Shown piece by piece: positions 1 to 7,852 of a stretch of 64,000 nt of DNA (positions are counted from its first letter, which is position 1; each line of letters starts with the position of its first letter). The DNA is from Acidimicrobiales bacterium. Its GTDB lineage: Bacteria > Actinomycetota > Acidimicrobiia > Acidimicrobiales > Aldehydirespiratoraceae. A program made the translations under genes and the position numbers. The DNA lies in contig JAVJSI010000009.1 of NCBI GenBank assembly GCA_040219515.1, positions 186,001 to 250,000 on the forward strand, read 5' to 3'. The notes under the pieces are model-generated. The model had not been told where the DNA came from. It saw only the letters and a list, made by a program, of their open reading frames with translations, and did not search any database.

Positions 1-195
1 GCGACCGATGCGCCGACGACCGGCGGATGTGCGGTCGCGCACGAGTTGTTGCACCTCGTAGCCGTCGTCGAGTCCACCGTCGGGATACAGCTCGCGCAAC
101 GGAGGGCACGGCGTGGCGCGATGGTGGGCGTCGATGAGCCGCGCCGCGGCGGCGTCGAGTGCGGTGGCCCGGTCGGTGTCGTCGCCGCTAGCCAA
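1..195 (-). CDS. hsaE: 2-hydroxypenta-2,4-dienoate hydratase, N-terminal part
   Basis: Partial gene running off the left edge. The visible 65 residues begin at a TTG codon and contain an ATPCPPLREL-like segment, then YEVQQLV and GRRRIGR, which matches the N-terminus of 2-keto-4-pentenoate hydratases (MhpD/HsaE/TesE). In steroid ring degradation HsaE hydrates the dienoate released by HsaD. The TTG start overlaps the stop of hsaD by 8 bases, so the two are probably translationally coupled. The family is clear. The HsaE assignment over a generic aromatic meta-cleavage hydratase rests on the neighbouring hsaD and hsaA genes. Confidence 0.75.
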   Translation of the reverse strand, partial: MASGDDTDRATALDAAAARLIDAHHRATPCPPLRELYPDGGLDDGYEVQQLVRDRTSAGRRRIGR

Positions 196-1042
196 GATCG
201 CGCGAGAGATAGGCGAGGACGGTGCTCTCGAACTCGTCCTTGCGTTCGATCATCGACCAGTGGCCGCAGTCGTGGAACACGTGGAGTTCGCAGTTGCGGA
301 TCATCCGCATCGGGGCGATCGCCCCGTCGAGGGGGGTGACCCGATCGTCGCGACCCCAGGTGATCAGCGTGGGGGCCTGGATCTGGCGGAGCATGCCGAA
401 CATCGCGGTGTTGTCGAGCATCATCGTGCGGAGGATGTCGAGCATCTCGCGGCTGTAGATCTGCTTGATGCCCTCCATGGCGGCCGGGTCGTTGGCGGCT
501 TGCCACCGCATCTCGACGAACTCGTCGGTGAGGATCGACTGGTCGTAGACCATCGACCGCATCCACTGCACGAGCAGCTCGCGGGTGGGGTTCTCGACGA
601 ACTCGACCAGGCGGGTGATGCCCTCCGACGGCAGCGCGCTGAAGAAGGGCACGCCGACGCCACCGATGGTGACGAGCCGGGTGATCCGATCGGGATGCGC
701 CGCGGCCACCCGAGCGGCGACACCGCCGCCGAGCGAATTGCCGAGCAGGGCCACCTTCTCGAGACCGAGACCGTCGAGGAAACGAATGACCGCGTCGGGC
801 GCGTCGAGCGGCGGGCTGGCGGTGGCGTGGCTGGTGCCGAAGCCGGGCATGTCGAGGGCGAGACAGCGGAAGTGCTCGCCGAACGTCTCGAGGTTGCCGG
901 CGAAGTTCGCCCATGCGCTCACGCCCGGCCCCGATCCGTGGAGCATCACGAAGGGCGGACCCTCGCCGTGATCGTGGTAATGGAGGTCGCCCTGTTCGGT
1001 GGCGAGGGTGCGGCTCGTGGCGGCCGCGGTGATCTCGGTCAT
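188..1042 (-). CDS. hsaD: Meta-cleavage C-C hydrolase, HsaD-like (4,5-9,10-diseco steroid hydrolase)
   Basis: 284-residue alpha/beta hydrolase. It has the oxyanion segment HGSGPGVSAW (residues 35-44), the nucleophile elbow GNSLGG with Ser103, an acid in GRDDRV (Asp232/233) and His261 in DCGHW, the layout of BphD/MhpC/HsaD carbon-carbon hydrolases. HsaD cleaves the diseco product formed after ring A opening of cholesterol-type steroids. It lies 15 bases downstream of hsaA and overlaps the hydratase gene, forming an operon. The ring-opening dioxygenase hsaC and flavin reductase hsaB are not in the window and may lie beyond the left edge. A BphD-type role on another aromatic substrate is the alternative; the hsaA neighbour argues against it. 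Confidence 0.85.
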   Translation of the reverse strand: MTEITAAATSRTLATEQGDLHYHDHGEGPPFVMLHGSGPGVSAWANFAGNLETFGEHFRCLALDMPGFGTSHATASPPLDAPDAVIRFLDGLGLEKVALLGNSLGGGVAARVAAAHPDRITRLVTIGGVGVPFFSALPSEGITRLVEFVENPTRELLVQWMRSMVYDQSILTDEFVEMRWQAANDPAAMEGIKQIYSREMLDILRTMMLDNTAMFGMLRQIQAPTLITWGRDDRVTPLDGAIAPMRMIRNCELHVFHDCGHWSMIERKDEFESTVLAYLSRDLG

Positions 1043-1057
1043 CGGTGCGTCTCTCGT

Positions 1058-2230
1058 TCAGATCGTCATGGCCGAGGGGCCCGACGGCTTGAAGCCCATC
1101 AGCGCGCCGGCGGCGTCGTCATAGATCGGGCCGGCGACGAAGATGCCGTGCTGGAGACCGGCGTGCATGCCCCGCCAGAAGCGTTGCAGCGGCTTGTCGA
1201 GACGGATGGCGTTGCCACCGCAGACGGTGAAGATCTCGTCGGCGGCCTTGGCCGCCCGCCAGGCGACCCGCACCTGATCACGCCGACAGGCGACGCGCTG
1301 GGGCATCGAGATCTCGTGGCCCGCGCTGAGGGCGTCGAACATCTCGCCCACGTTGTGCACGAGCTGCACTCGGGCGCTGCGGATCTCGGAGGCGGCTTCG
1401 CCGATGACGATGCGGGAATAGGTGTCGGAGGCCTGGCTGACACCGAGGGCGCTGGTGCGGCCCATCTGGTACTCGACCGCGTGCTTGAGCACTCCTTCGG
1501 CGATGCCGACCAGACCGGCCGACACAGCGCACGGGAACATGGTCGACCAGGGCAGCCGGTAGAGCGGCTGGGTGCGGCCGGCTTCGGTCGGTGCCTCACC
1601 CGACATGACCTTGAACAGGTCGAGGGTGCGGTAGGCGGGCACGAACTGGTCGCGGATGACGATGTCCTTGCTGCCGGTGCCGTCGAGGCCGATGACGTTC
1701 CAGGAATCCTCGACGATCTCGTAGTCGGCGCGGGGCAACATCACGTGGAGCATCGCAATCGGCGAGCCGTTGTCGCCGGGCACGGACGCACCGAGCACGA
1801 CCCAGTCACAGTGATCGGTGCCCGAGGAGAACTTCCAGTGGCCGTTGACCGTGTAGCCGCCGTCGACGGGCGTCGCGGTGCCGCTCGGGGCGTAGGGCGA
1901 CGCGACCCAGGTGTCGGGGTCGTCGCCCCAGACTTCTTCCTGGAGGCGCCGGTCGTTGAACGCGAGCTCCCAGGGGTGGACACCGACGACGCCGGACACC
2001 CAGCCCGACGACGGGCACCAGTTGCCGACGTCCATCACCGCGTTGAGAAAGTCGCGGGGGTCGGCCTCGTAGCCACCGAAATCGGCGGGCTGGAGCATGC
2101 GGATGATGCCCGCGTCCTTGAGCCGTTTGGCGGCCTCGTCGGGAAGACGGCCGAGCTGATCGCCCGACCCCGACAGATCGGCGAGAAACGGCCCCGCCTC
2201 CTCGATCTTGGTGAAGACTTCGTGCGTCAC
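1058..2230 (-). CDS. hsaA: Flavin-dependent 3-HSA hydroxylase, oxygenase subunit
   Basis: 390 residues with an acyl-CoA dehydrogenase fold, the size of HsaA (about 394). The segments WCPSSGW (71-77) and WKFSSGTDHCDW (132-143) are typical of the HsaA/HpaH-like two-component flavin monooxygenases that hydroxylate 3-HSA to 3,4-DHSA in cholesterol degradation, using reduced flavin from HsaB. I chose the GTG at 2230, which has a GGGAGC Shine-Dalgarno about 8 bases upstream; the reading frame extends further but with non-coding composition. It is the first gene of the visible hsaA-hsaD-hsaE operon. No KstR-type palindrome (TnnAACnnGTTnnA) was found upstream. Confidence 0.83.
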   Translation of the reverse strand: MTHEVFTKIEEAGPFLADLSGSGDQLGRLPDEAAKRLKDAGIIRMLQPADFGGYEADPRDFLNAVMDVGNWCPSSGWVSGVVGVHPWELAFNDRRLQEEVWGDDPDTWVASPYAPSGTATPVDGGYTVNGHWKFSSGTDHCDWVVLGASVPGDNGSPIAMLHVMLPRADYEIVEDSWNVIGLDGTGSKDIVIRDQFVPAYRTLDLFKVMSGEAPTEAGRTQPLYRLPWSTMFPCAVSAGLVGIAEGVLKHAVEYQMGRTSALGVSQASDTYSRIVIGEAASEIRSARVQLVHNVGEMFDALSAGHEISMPQRVACRRDQVRVAWRAAKAADEIFTVCGGNAIRLDKPLQRFWRGMHAGLQHGIFVAGPIYDDAAGALMGFKPSGPSAMTI

Positions 2231-2323
2231 AGTGCTGCTCCCGAAACGTGAAACCGGCTCCCCCGACTGTACGCGTGACCGTCGACACCCACCGCACCCC
2301 CCTCTCACCCAGTGGGATCCACC

Positions 2324-2362
2324 CCAGTTGGGACGTTGGGGTCAGACCCCCGTCCCAACTGG
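2324..2362. repeat. REP-like palindrome with GGGGTCAGACCCC core
   Basis: Near-perfect inverted repeat in the hsaA/lipoprotein intergenic region. Outer arms CCAGTTGGGACG (2324-2335) and CGTCCCAACTGG (2351-2362) are exact complements; inner arms GGGGTC/GACCCC flank one base, with a TT bulge on the left. The 16-base core GGGGTCAGACCCCCGT recurs exactly at 46221-46236 with different outer arms, so this is a dispersed element rather than an ordinary terminator. There is no T tract. It resembles REP sequences mobilised by Y1 transposases; none is encoded here. Confidence 0.65.
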
Positions 2363-2381
2363 CGCCGTCGCGGCCCGAGGA

Positions 2382-3137
2382 TCAGCTCGCGTGGTCGTAC
2401 ACCCGCAGGAACTCGTCGATCTGCAGTTGGAACAACTCGTCGGCGGCAGCTCGGTCGGGCTCGGGAACGAACGACCAGTACACCATCTCGAGCAAGAACG
2501 AATCGACCTGCGCCACGTAGGTCAGGTTCACCGAGTCCAGACGGTCATTGAGCGAGGCGGTGTACGTCGTCGTGATGACGGCAGTCTCGCCCGCACCTTC
2601 GAACGTGGCGGACTCGCCGACGAGGGCCCGCTCGTAGCCGGAGGCGTAGGTGGTGAGCGCACACGAGGCCGGTGTGTCGTTCCACGCGGCGAGCGCGGCC
2701 GCAGCGGCCTCGCTCGAGTCGGTCCAGGTGAGGCGATAGTCGACGCCGACCGCCTCGGTGTCGTTGCGAAGGCGCGTGACTTCGCCGTTCTCCTCACGAT
2801 CGTCGTCGGGCGTGCAGGCCACATCGGGTTCGCGATAGTCGGCCGCCGGGTTCGGGGATCCCGCAGTGAACCCCGTCGGTGCGTCGTTCACCGACACCGA
2901 GGCCTCGGCCAGCGCCCGGCTGTAGCCCAGTTGCGCGGGCCCACGCAGCGTCGCCGCCCATGCGGCCTCGTCGTCACCGCTCTGCGTCTCCGTATCGGCG
3001 CCCTCGTCCACGTCAATGTCGGCGCCTGGCATGGGCGCCGCTGCACCGTCACCGTCATCGCCGCCCCCACATGAGCTCGCCAGCAGCAAAACGGCGAGAA
3101 CGCCGACGGACCGGACAACCAGAGGACGACGCAACAT
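2382..3137 (-). CDS. Putative secreted lipoprotein, function unknown
   Basis: 251 residues. The N-terminus has basic residues, a hydrophobic stretch (residues 8-20) and a Cys at 23 in LLLASSC, a plausible though not ideal lipobox, followed by a Gly/Asp-rich linker. The rest is soluble with four more Cys and no domain I recognise. I start at the ATG at 3137, directly before the signal sequence. A CAGGCT box ends 6 bases upstream of it, so the mRNA may be leaderless. It is a single gene, divergent from the gene at 3208 and downstream of the REP-like palindrome. Confidence 0.6.
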   Translation of the reverse strand: MLRRPLVVRSVGVLAVLLLASSCGGGDDGDGAAAPMPGADIDVDEGADTETQSGDDEAAWAATLRGPAQLGYSRALAEASVSVNDAPTGFTAGSPNPAADYREPDVACTPDDDREENGEVTRLRNDTEAVGVDYRLTWTDSSEAAAAALAAWNDTPASCALTTYASGYERALVGESATFEGAGETAVITTTYTASLNDRLDSVNLTYVAQVDSFLLEMVYWSFVPEPDRAAADELFQLQIDEFLRVYDHAS

Positions 3138-3195
3138 CCGGAGAGCCTGCCACACCTCGCCCGAACGCCGGACGCCTATGGTCGTGACTTTGCCA

Positions 3196-3201
3196 TACCA
3201 T
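3196..3201 (+). promoter_or_regulatory. -10 box TACCAT, leaderless start at 3208
   Basis: TACCAT ends exactly 6 bases before the ATG and no Shine-Dalgarno is present. This fits a sigma-A -10 element for a leaderless mRNA. Confidence 0.5.
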
Positions 3202-3207
3202 CGCTCG

Positions 3208-3600
3208 ATGGGCGCAGTGCCGAAGCCATCACGAGCCAAGGACCCCCGATTCACCTGGGAGTCCGAGTCGACCGCTCCCCCGCTGCTGCGGGCCGTCCGG
3301 GCGCCGCTGCGGATGTTCGGGATCGGGGTCAACGTGCACAGCGGTGTCGTCACCCGCAAGGTGCGCCAACCGCTGAAACAACTGGTCCCCGACGCGTCCG
3401 GCATCGGGGTCGCGGGCACCGGGGCGCCGCCGACGAACGCCACGTGGATCTATCTCGACGATGCGGAGATCCCGGTCGGGTGGGCCGGCCGGGAGCCGCC
3501 GAAGGTGCCCCAGGTCGGCGATCACGTGGAACTCCGGGTCAGCCCCGTGACCGGCACGCTCCTGCGGACCAAGTTCCGCAAACCGGCCCCCCGCCGGTAA
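3208..3600 (+). CDS. Conserved hypothetical protein, 130 aa
   Basis: Small protein with good coding composition; I do not recognise a domain. It has a basic N-terminus, a Val/Gly-rich middle and the C-terminal segment VGDHVELRVSPVTGTLLRTKF, which looks like a beta-strand or barrel tail. No signal peptide and no cysteines. The start is the ATG six bases after a TACCAT box. It precedes the ferredoxin gene by 64 bases on the same strand, with no clear functional link. Confidence 0.55.
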   Translation: MGAVPKPSRAKDPRFTWESESTAPPLLRAVRAPLRMFGIGVNVHSGVVTRKVRQPLKQLVPDASGIGVAGTGAPPTNATWIYLDDAEIPVGWAGREPPKVPQVGDHVELRVSPVTGTLLRTKFRKPAPRR

Positions 3601-3664
3601 CCGGCCGGTAGCTCCTACGCTGGACAGTGCCCCCCAGCAAAAAGAAGAAGGAAGCGAGCACCAC

Positions 3665-3928
3665 ATGAAGGTTTGGATCGACCAGGATCTCTGCACCGGC
3701 GACGGCCTCTGCGAGGAGGTCGCTCCCGACGTCTTCTTCGGGATGGACGACGGGCTCTTCTACGTGAAGGAGTCGGCCGACAACTTCGGCACCGAGAAGC
3801 TCTTCGACGGCACCGCCAACCCGGCCGGCGCCGAAGGCATGGCCCGTATCCCCGACGGCGGCATCGACCGTGTCATCGAGTCGGCCGAAGAATGCCCCGG
3901 CGAGTGCATCTTCATCGAGGTCGAGTGA
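3665..3928 (+). CDS. Ferredoxin, single 3Fe-4S (or 4Fe-4S) cluster type
   Basis: 87 residues. Cys10 and Cys16 in LCTGDGLC, then Cys77 and Cys81 in EECPGEC, give the single-cluster pattern C-x5-C ... C-P-x2-C of small actinobacterial ferredoxins that deliver electrons to cytochrome P450s and some oxygenases. Unlike the canonical 60-70 residue proteins it has an insert of about 25 residues (roughly 35-60) between the two cysteine groups. A purine-rich site (GAAGGAAGCGAG) precedes the ATG. Next to it are an SDR and an MDR dehydrogenase, but no P450 is in the window. The steroid genes nearby suggest a P450 or Rieske partner; that is inference. Confidence 0.8.
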   Translation: MKVWIDQDLCTGDGLCEEVAPDVFFGMDDGLFYVKESADNFGTEKLFDGTANPAGAEGMARIPDGGIDRVIESAEECPGECIFIEVE

Positions 3929-3986
3929 CCGTCGCGCTCTGCCGTCGCGGGTAGCTTCGAGCCACGACGAGCACGGAGACATCGAG

Positions 3987-4781
3987 ATGGCGCTGCGGTT
4001 GGACGGAAAGGTCGCGATCGTCACCGGCGCGGCTCGGGGCACCGGCGAAGCAACCGCCCGCCGACTCGTCGAGGAAGGGGCGCGCGTGCTTCTGGCCGAC
4101 ATCCTCGACGAGGCCGGCCATGCGGTGGCGGCCGAGCTCGGCGATTTCGCCAGGTACCAACATCTCGACGTCACGCGAAGCGACGACTGGGCCGATGCCG
4201 TCGCCGTAGTCGTCGAACACTTCGGTGACCCGTCCGTACTGGTGAACAATGCCGCAGTGCTCGACGTCGGGTCGATCGCCGACATGGATCATGCCGTGCT
4301 CACCCACCTCCTGGCGGTGAACCAGATCGGCCCCTACCTCGGGATCCAGGCGGCGATCGAACCGATGAAGCGACTCGGCGGCGGCTCCATCATCAACGTG
4401 GCGTCGATCGACGCGATCGAGGGATCCAACGGGGTCGCTGCCTACACATCGACCAAGTGGGGCCTGCGGGGCCTGACCAAGGCGGCGGCGGTCGAACTCG
4501 GCTGCCACGGAATCCGTGTCAACACGGTCTGCCCGGCCGGGGGCGGCTCCGATCTGACCGCACCGTTCGTGGCCGAGGCCATCGAGCGTCTGAAGAACCG
4601 GCAGGAACGACTCCCCGACCGCCCGATTCATCCGTTCAATCGTCGAGGACGACTGAGCGACTACGCGAATGCCATCCTGTGGCTGGCGAGCGACGAGAGC
4701 TCATTCGTGTCCGGCACCGACCTGACGGTCGACGGTGCCTTCACGGCCGGAAAGGTCGAACCCGGCGCGCCATTCTCCTAG
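3987..4781 (+). CDS. Short-chain dehydrogenase, hydroxysteroid-dehydrogenase-like
   Basis: 264-residue classical SDR. Cofactor motif TGAARGTG (13-20), Asp38 at the end of strand 2 (prefers NAD), NNAA (87-90), and the catalytic set Ser140, Tyr153, Lys157. The overall pattern resembles 3-alpha/20-beta-hydroxysteroid dehydrogenases and related alcohol oxidoreductases, which would suit the steroid context, but substrate cannot be read from sequence. The ATG at 3987 gives the normal SDR N-terminus. It is followed 28 bases later by an MDR dehydrogenase with its own -10 box. Confidence 0.78.
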   Translation: MALRLDGKVAIVTGAARGTGEATARRLVEEGARVLLADILDEAGHAVAAELGDFARYQHLDVTRSDDWADAVAVVVEHFGDPSVLVNNAAVLDVGSIADMDHAVLTHLLAVNQIGPYLGIQAAIEPMKRLGGGSIINVASIDAIEGSNGVAAYTSTKWGLRGLTKAAAVELGCHGIRVNTVCPAGGGSDLTAPFVAEAIERLKNRQERLPDRPIHPFNRRGRLSDYANAILWLASDESSFVSGTDLTVDGAFTAGKVEPGAPFS

Positions 4782-4797
4782 CCGGCCCGGCGCGTTC

Positions 4798-4803
4798 TAG
4801 GCT
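4798..4803 (+). promoter_or_regulatory. -10 box TAGGCT, leaderless start at 4810
   Basis: TAGGCT ends 6 bases before the ATG at 4810; there is no Shine-Dalgarno. It suggests the MDR gene has its own leaderless transcript. Confidence 0.5.
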
Positions 4804-4809
4804 CGGCCG

Positions 4810-5880
4810 ATGGGGCCCGAACCGACATGTCGAGCCGTCGTCTTCAACGGCGACGGCACCTACGACCGACGCACGTTTGCCATGCCGAGGCCACAGCCTG
4901 GCGGGGCGGTGCTGAAGGTCGAGGCCGTCGGCCTCTGTGCCAGCGACGTTGCACAGCTCCATGGCCACAAACACGTGCCGGGCGAGACGTCGCCGGTCGT
5001 GCCCGGCCACGAGATCGTCGGGCGAGTGCACGAACTGGGCCCCGACGCTGACCTGGGCGTCGAGGTCGGGCAACGTGTCGGCGTCGACCTCGTGCACTTC
5101 GGCGGCCGTGACGGCTCCGGTCTCGACGTCTACGGCTACACGATCGAACCGACCTACGAACACGGCTTGTGGGGCGGCTACGCCGAGTACATGGGAGTGC
5201 TCCCCGGCACCCATCTCGTGCCGCTCACCGACGACGTCCCGGCGGCCGAGCTCAGCCTGTTCGAGCCGCTCGCCAGCATCGTGAACTGGAGCGACACGCT
5301 CGGTCTCCATGCGCGCGACCGCCTGGTCATCCAGGGGCCGGGCCACATGGGACTCATCGCCTGCGCGTTCGCCGCCAGCCAGATCGGGGTCCGTCAGATC
5401 ATCGTGACGGGTACGTCGCAGGACACCGAGCGTCTCGCCGCGGCAAGGGCCGTCGGCGCGCACGAATCCATCGTGGTGGACGACGAATCCGACCTCCCCG
5501 CACGGATCCGCGAGCTCACCCGCGGCGGCGCCACAGCCGTCATGGAGCTCACCGCCATGGCCACCCAGCCCGTGTCCGACGCCATCGAGATGTGCAACTA
5601 CGGCGGACGGGTGCTGCTCGGCGGCCTCAAGAACGAGCAGCCGGTCGAGATCATCAGCGACCACATCGTGCTCAAGGCCCTCCAGATCCTGGCCGGCGCG
5701 GGCTCGACCCCCGCCAGCATGGACAGAGCGGGCGAGGTGCTCAACAGCGGGACATTCCCCGCCGCTGCGCTCCTCGGCGAGACCTACGACCTCGACCAGC
5801 TCGACGAGGCCCTCCAGATGCTCGAACGCAGGATCGAGGGCCGCGACGCCGTGCGGGTCAGCCTCGTCCATCGAGCCTGA
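4810..5880 (+). CDS. Medium-chain alcohol dehydrogenase (MDR superfamily)
   Basis: 356 residues. The GroES-like catalytic domain has Cys43-x2-Asp46 and GHE (66-68), which can hold a catalytic zinc. The four-cysteine structural zinc loop expected near residues 95-115 is absent; that stretch reads GVDLVHFGGRDGSG. A Rossmann fold follows with QGPGHMGLIA near residue 178. The protein is therefore a zinc MDR of the threonine/sorbitol/2,3-butanediol dehydrogenase type without structural zinc. Substrate unknown. It lies downstream of the SDR gene on the same strand. Confidence 0.75.
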   Translation: MGPEPTCRAVVFNGDGTYDRRTFAMPRPQPGGAVLKVEAVGLCASDVAQLHGHKHVPGETSPVVPGHEIVGRVHELGPDADLGVEVGQRVGVDLVHFGGRDGSGLDVYGYTIEPTYEHGLWGGYAEYMGVLPGTHLVPLTDDVPAAELSLFEPLASIVNWSDTLGLHARDRLVIQGPGHMGLIACAFAASQIGVRQIIVTGTSQDTERLAAARAVGAHESIVVDDESDLPARIRELTRGGATAVMELTAMATQPVSDAIEMCNYGGRVLLGGLKNEQPVEIISDHIVLKALQILAGAGSTPASMDRAGEVLNSGTFPAAALLGETYDLDQLDEALQMLERRIEGRDAVRVSLVHRA

Positions 5881-6012
5881 CCAATGCAATCTGCGGTGCA
5901 CTCGGCGTCGCAGCAGACCCGGTGTCACCCGCACCACGACGTCGTCTACTGTCGCCGCGCAGGCGAATGACATCCGGTTGACCTTCGATCTCGGAGCCAG
6001 GGGGCTACGACC

Positions 6013-7431
6013 ATGCGACCACATGGAACGACCACCACTGCGTTGATTGTTGTCGCGTTCGTCGCCGCGACGATCGCAGCGATCCCGTCGGGCCCCGCGA
6101 GCGCGCTGGTGACGAACGCACCCACCGGGACCGCCTCCGCCGCCACGATGATCACCGCCGGCGATCAACACTCTTGTGCCTCCCTCGATGGCGCCGTCAG
6201 ATGCTGGGGCCGCAACGCTGTGGGCGAACTTGGCTTGGGCGACGGCGAGACGCGTGGCGACGAGCCCTACGAGATGGGCGCCAGTCTGGCAGTTGTCGAT
6301 CTCGGAGATGGCCGAACCGCCACGGCGCTCGACGCGGGCACGACCCACACGTGTGCCCTTCTCGACAACGACGCGGTCAGATGCTGGGGCTACAACATGT
6401 TCGGCGAACTCGGGGTCGGTGACGGAGCCACCCGCGGCAACAACCCCGGCGAGATGGGCGACGACCTCCCCGAAGTCGATCTCGGCCCTGGCCGTACCGC
6501 CGTCGCCATCACGGCGGGCGGCGGCCACAGTTGCGCAGTGCTGGACGACAGCATGGTGAAGTGCTGGGGCGGCAACTACGGAGGGGCGCTCGGCCTGGGT
6601 GACACCCTCAACCGCGCGTCCAACTTCCCGGTGGTCGATCTCGGTCCCGGCCGCACCGCCACCGCCATCACGGCCGGCTCCAACCACACCTGCGCAATAC
6701 TCGACGACGGCACGGTCAAGTGTTGGGGCTACAACGGTGAGGCGGGCGGGGTGGCCGCCGGCCAGCTCGGCCTCGGCGACACCATCAACCGCGGGGACGA
6801 CCCCCACGAAATGGGCGCCAACCTTCCCCCCGTGGACCTCGGCCCCGACCGCACCGCCACCGCCATCACCGCCGGCACCAACCACACCTGCGCAATACTC
6901 GACGACGACACCACAAAATGCTGGGGCTTCAACGCCACCGGACAGCTCGGCCTCGGCGACACCATCAACCGCGGGGACGACCCCGACGAAATGGGCGCCA
7001 ACCTTCCCCCCGTGGACCTCGGCCCCGGCCGCACCGCCACCGCCATCACCGCCGGCACCAACCACACCTGCGCAGCACTCGACAACGGCACAATAAAGTG
7101 CTGGGGAGCGAACCTCCTGGGCCGACTCGGCCTCGGCGACACCATCAACCGCGGGGACGACCCTGACGAAATGGGCGCCAACCTTCCCCCTGTGGACCTC
7201 CGGGCGCCGTGCCCGACCACGCCGCACGGCTTCACCGACGTCGCAGCGTCCTCGTTCGCCGCCGCCGACATCGCCTGCATCAAAGCCCTCGGCATCACCA
7301 CCGGCACCAGCCCCACCACCTACGACCCGACCGGCTCGGTCACCCGCGAACAAATGGCCGCCTTCCTCGCCCGCACCTGGCGCACGCACAACAGCAACAC
7401 CGCATGGGTCAGCCTCGTCCCCGGAGATTGA
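6013..7431 (+). CDS. Secreted RCC1-repeat protein with C-terminal SLH-like module
   Basis: 472 residues. A signal peptide (about 1-35, ending near ASA) is followed by six RCC1-type repeats, each with the pattern H-x-C-A-x-L-D ... C-W-G-x-N and G-x-L-G-x-G-D, so each blade carries a Cys pair that could form a disulfide outside the cell. The last about 75 residues hold one S-layer-homology-like module (FTDVAASSFAAADIACIKAL, then GITTGTSPTTY and VTREQMAAFLARTW). Related modules occur in the serine hydrolase at 48673-50286. The role is unknown; surface-attached binding is the reasonable guess. A seven-bladed propeller would need one more repeat. GGAG lies upstream of the start. Confidence 0.75.
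   Translation: MRPHGTTTTALIVVAFVAATIAAIPSGPASALVTNAPTGTASAATMITAGDQHSCASLDGAVRCWGRNAVGELGLGDGETRGDEPYEMGASLAVVDLGDGRTATALDAGTTHTCALLDNDAVRCWGYNMFGELGVGDGATRGNNPGEMGDDLPEVDLGPGRTAVAITAGGGHSCAVLDDSMVKCWGGNYGGALGLGDTLNRASNFPVVDLGPGRTATAITAGSNHTCAILDDGTVKCWGYNGEAGGVAAGQLGLGDTINRGDDPHEMGANLPPVDLGPDRTATAITAGTNHTCAILDDDTTKCWGFNATGQLGLGDTINRGDDPDEMGANLPPVDLGPGRTATAITAGTNHTCAALDNGTIKCWGANLLGRLGLGDTINRGDDPDEMGANLPPVDLRAPCPTTPHGFTDVAASSFAAADIACIKALGITTGTSPTTYDPTGSVTREQMAAFLARTWRTHNSNTAWVSLVPGD
6763..7203 (+). repeat. 180-bp tandem DNA repeats inside the RCC1 gene
   Basis: Units start at 6763, 6943 and 7123 (the last is partial) and are almost identical at DNA level, for example the 60-base stretches at 6781, 6961 and 7141 differ at only one to three positions. 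The unit is exactly 60 codons, one RCC1 repeat. The first three repeats of the gene are far more divergent, so these copies are a recent duplication or are kept alike by gene conversion. Confidence 0.9.
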
Positions 7432-7435
7432 TGAC

Positions 7436-7831
7436 TTGCCCACGCTCGCCGATGCCATCGCGCTGATCACGGCACTGCCCGAGGTCACCGAAGGGACCAG
7501 CTACGGTCGACCGACCTGGTTCGTGGACGGCAAGAGCTTCGCCTGGGAACGGCCGTTCACGAAGGCCGACATCAAACGCTTCGGCGACGAACCGGTTCCC
7601 GACGGCCCGATCCTGGCGCTCGCCGTCGAGGACCTCGCCGACAAGGCGGCTGCGCTTGCCGCGGGCAACGACGGCATCTTCACGATCGCCCACTTCGACG
7701 ACTATCCGGCGATCCTCGTCCAGCTCGATGTGGTCGAGCGGACGGTGCTCGAAGAGGCGATCGTCGACGCCTGGCTGGCGTCGGCCCCCGAGCCACTGGC
7801 CCGAGCGTTCCTTTCCGAACGCGATGCCTGA
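7436..7831 (+). CDS. MmcQ/YjbR family protein
   Basis: 131 residues matching the MmcQ/YjbR (DUF419) fold: N-terminal LPEVTEGTSYGRPTWFVDGKSFAW, a central ILALAVEDLADKAAAL segment and a C-terminal helix with AWLASAPEPLAR. These are small proteins with a DNA-binding-like or CyaY-like fold and no assigned biochemical role. The probable start is TTG at 7436, 4 bases after the stop of the RCC1 gene with CCGGAG upstream. An operon with the RCC1 gene is possible but may be only proximity. Confidence 0.72.
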   Translation: MPTLADAIALITALPEVTEGTSYGRPTWFVDGKSFAWERPFTKADIKRFGDEPVPDGPILALAVEDLADKAAALAAGNDGIFTIAHFDDYPAILVQLDVVERTVLEEAIVDAWLASAPEPLARAFLSERDA

Positions 7832-7852
7832 CGTCGTAGGCGGTGGCGCGGC

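Noticed and set aside
113-2251. 712-residue plus-strand reading frame opposite hsaD and hsaA
   Set aside because: It mirrors two well-supported minus-strand genes; its Asp/His/Val/Gly-rich translation is the typical antisense shadow in GC-rich DNA.
2231-2300. KstR box upstream of hsaA
   Set aside because: No AACnnGTT palindrome; only imperfect direct repeats of GTTTC.
4741-7488. 915-residue minus-strand frame opposite the MDR and RCC1 genes
   Set aside because: The repeats in its translation are the antisense of the RCC1 repeats; no start signals or domain.
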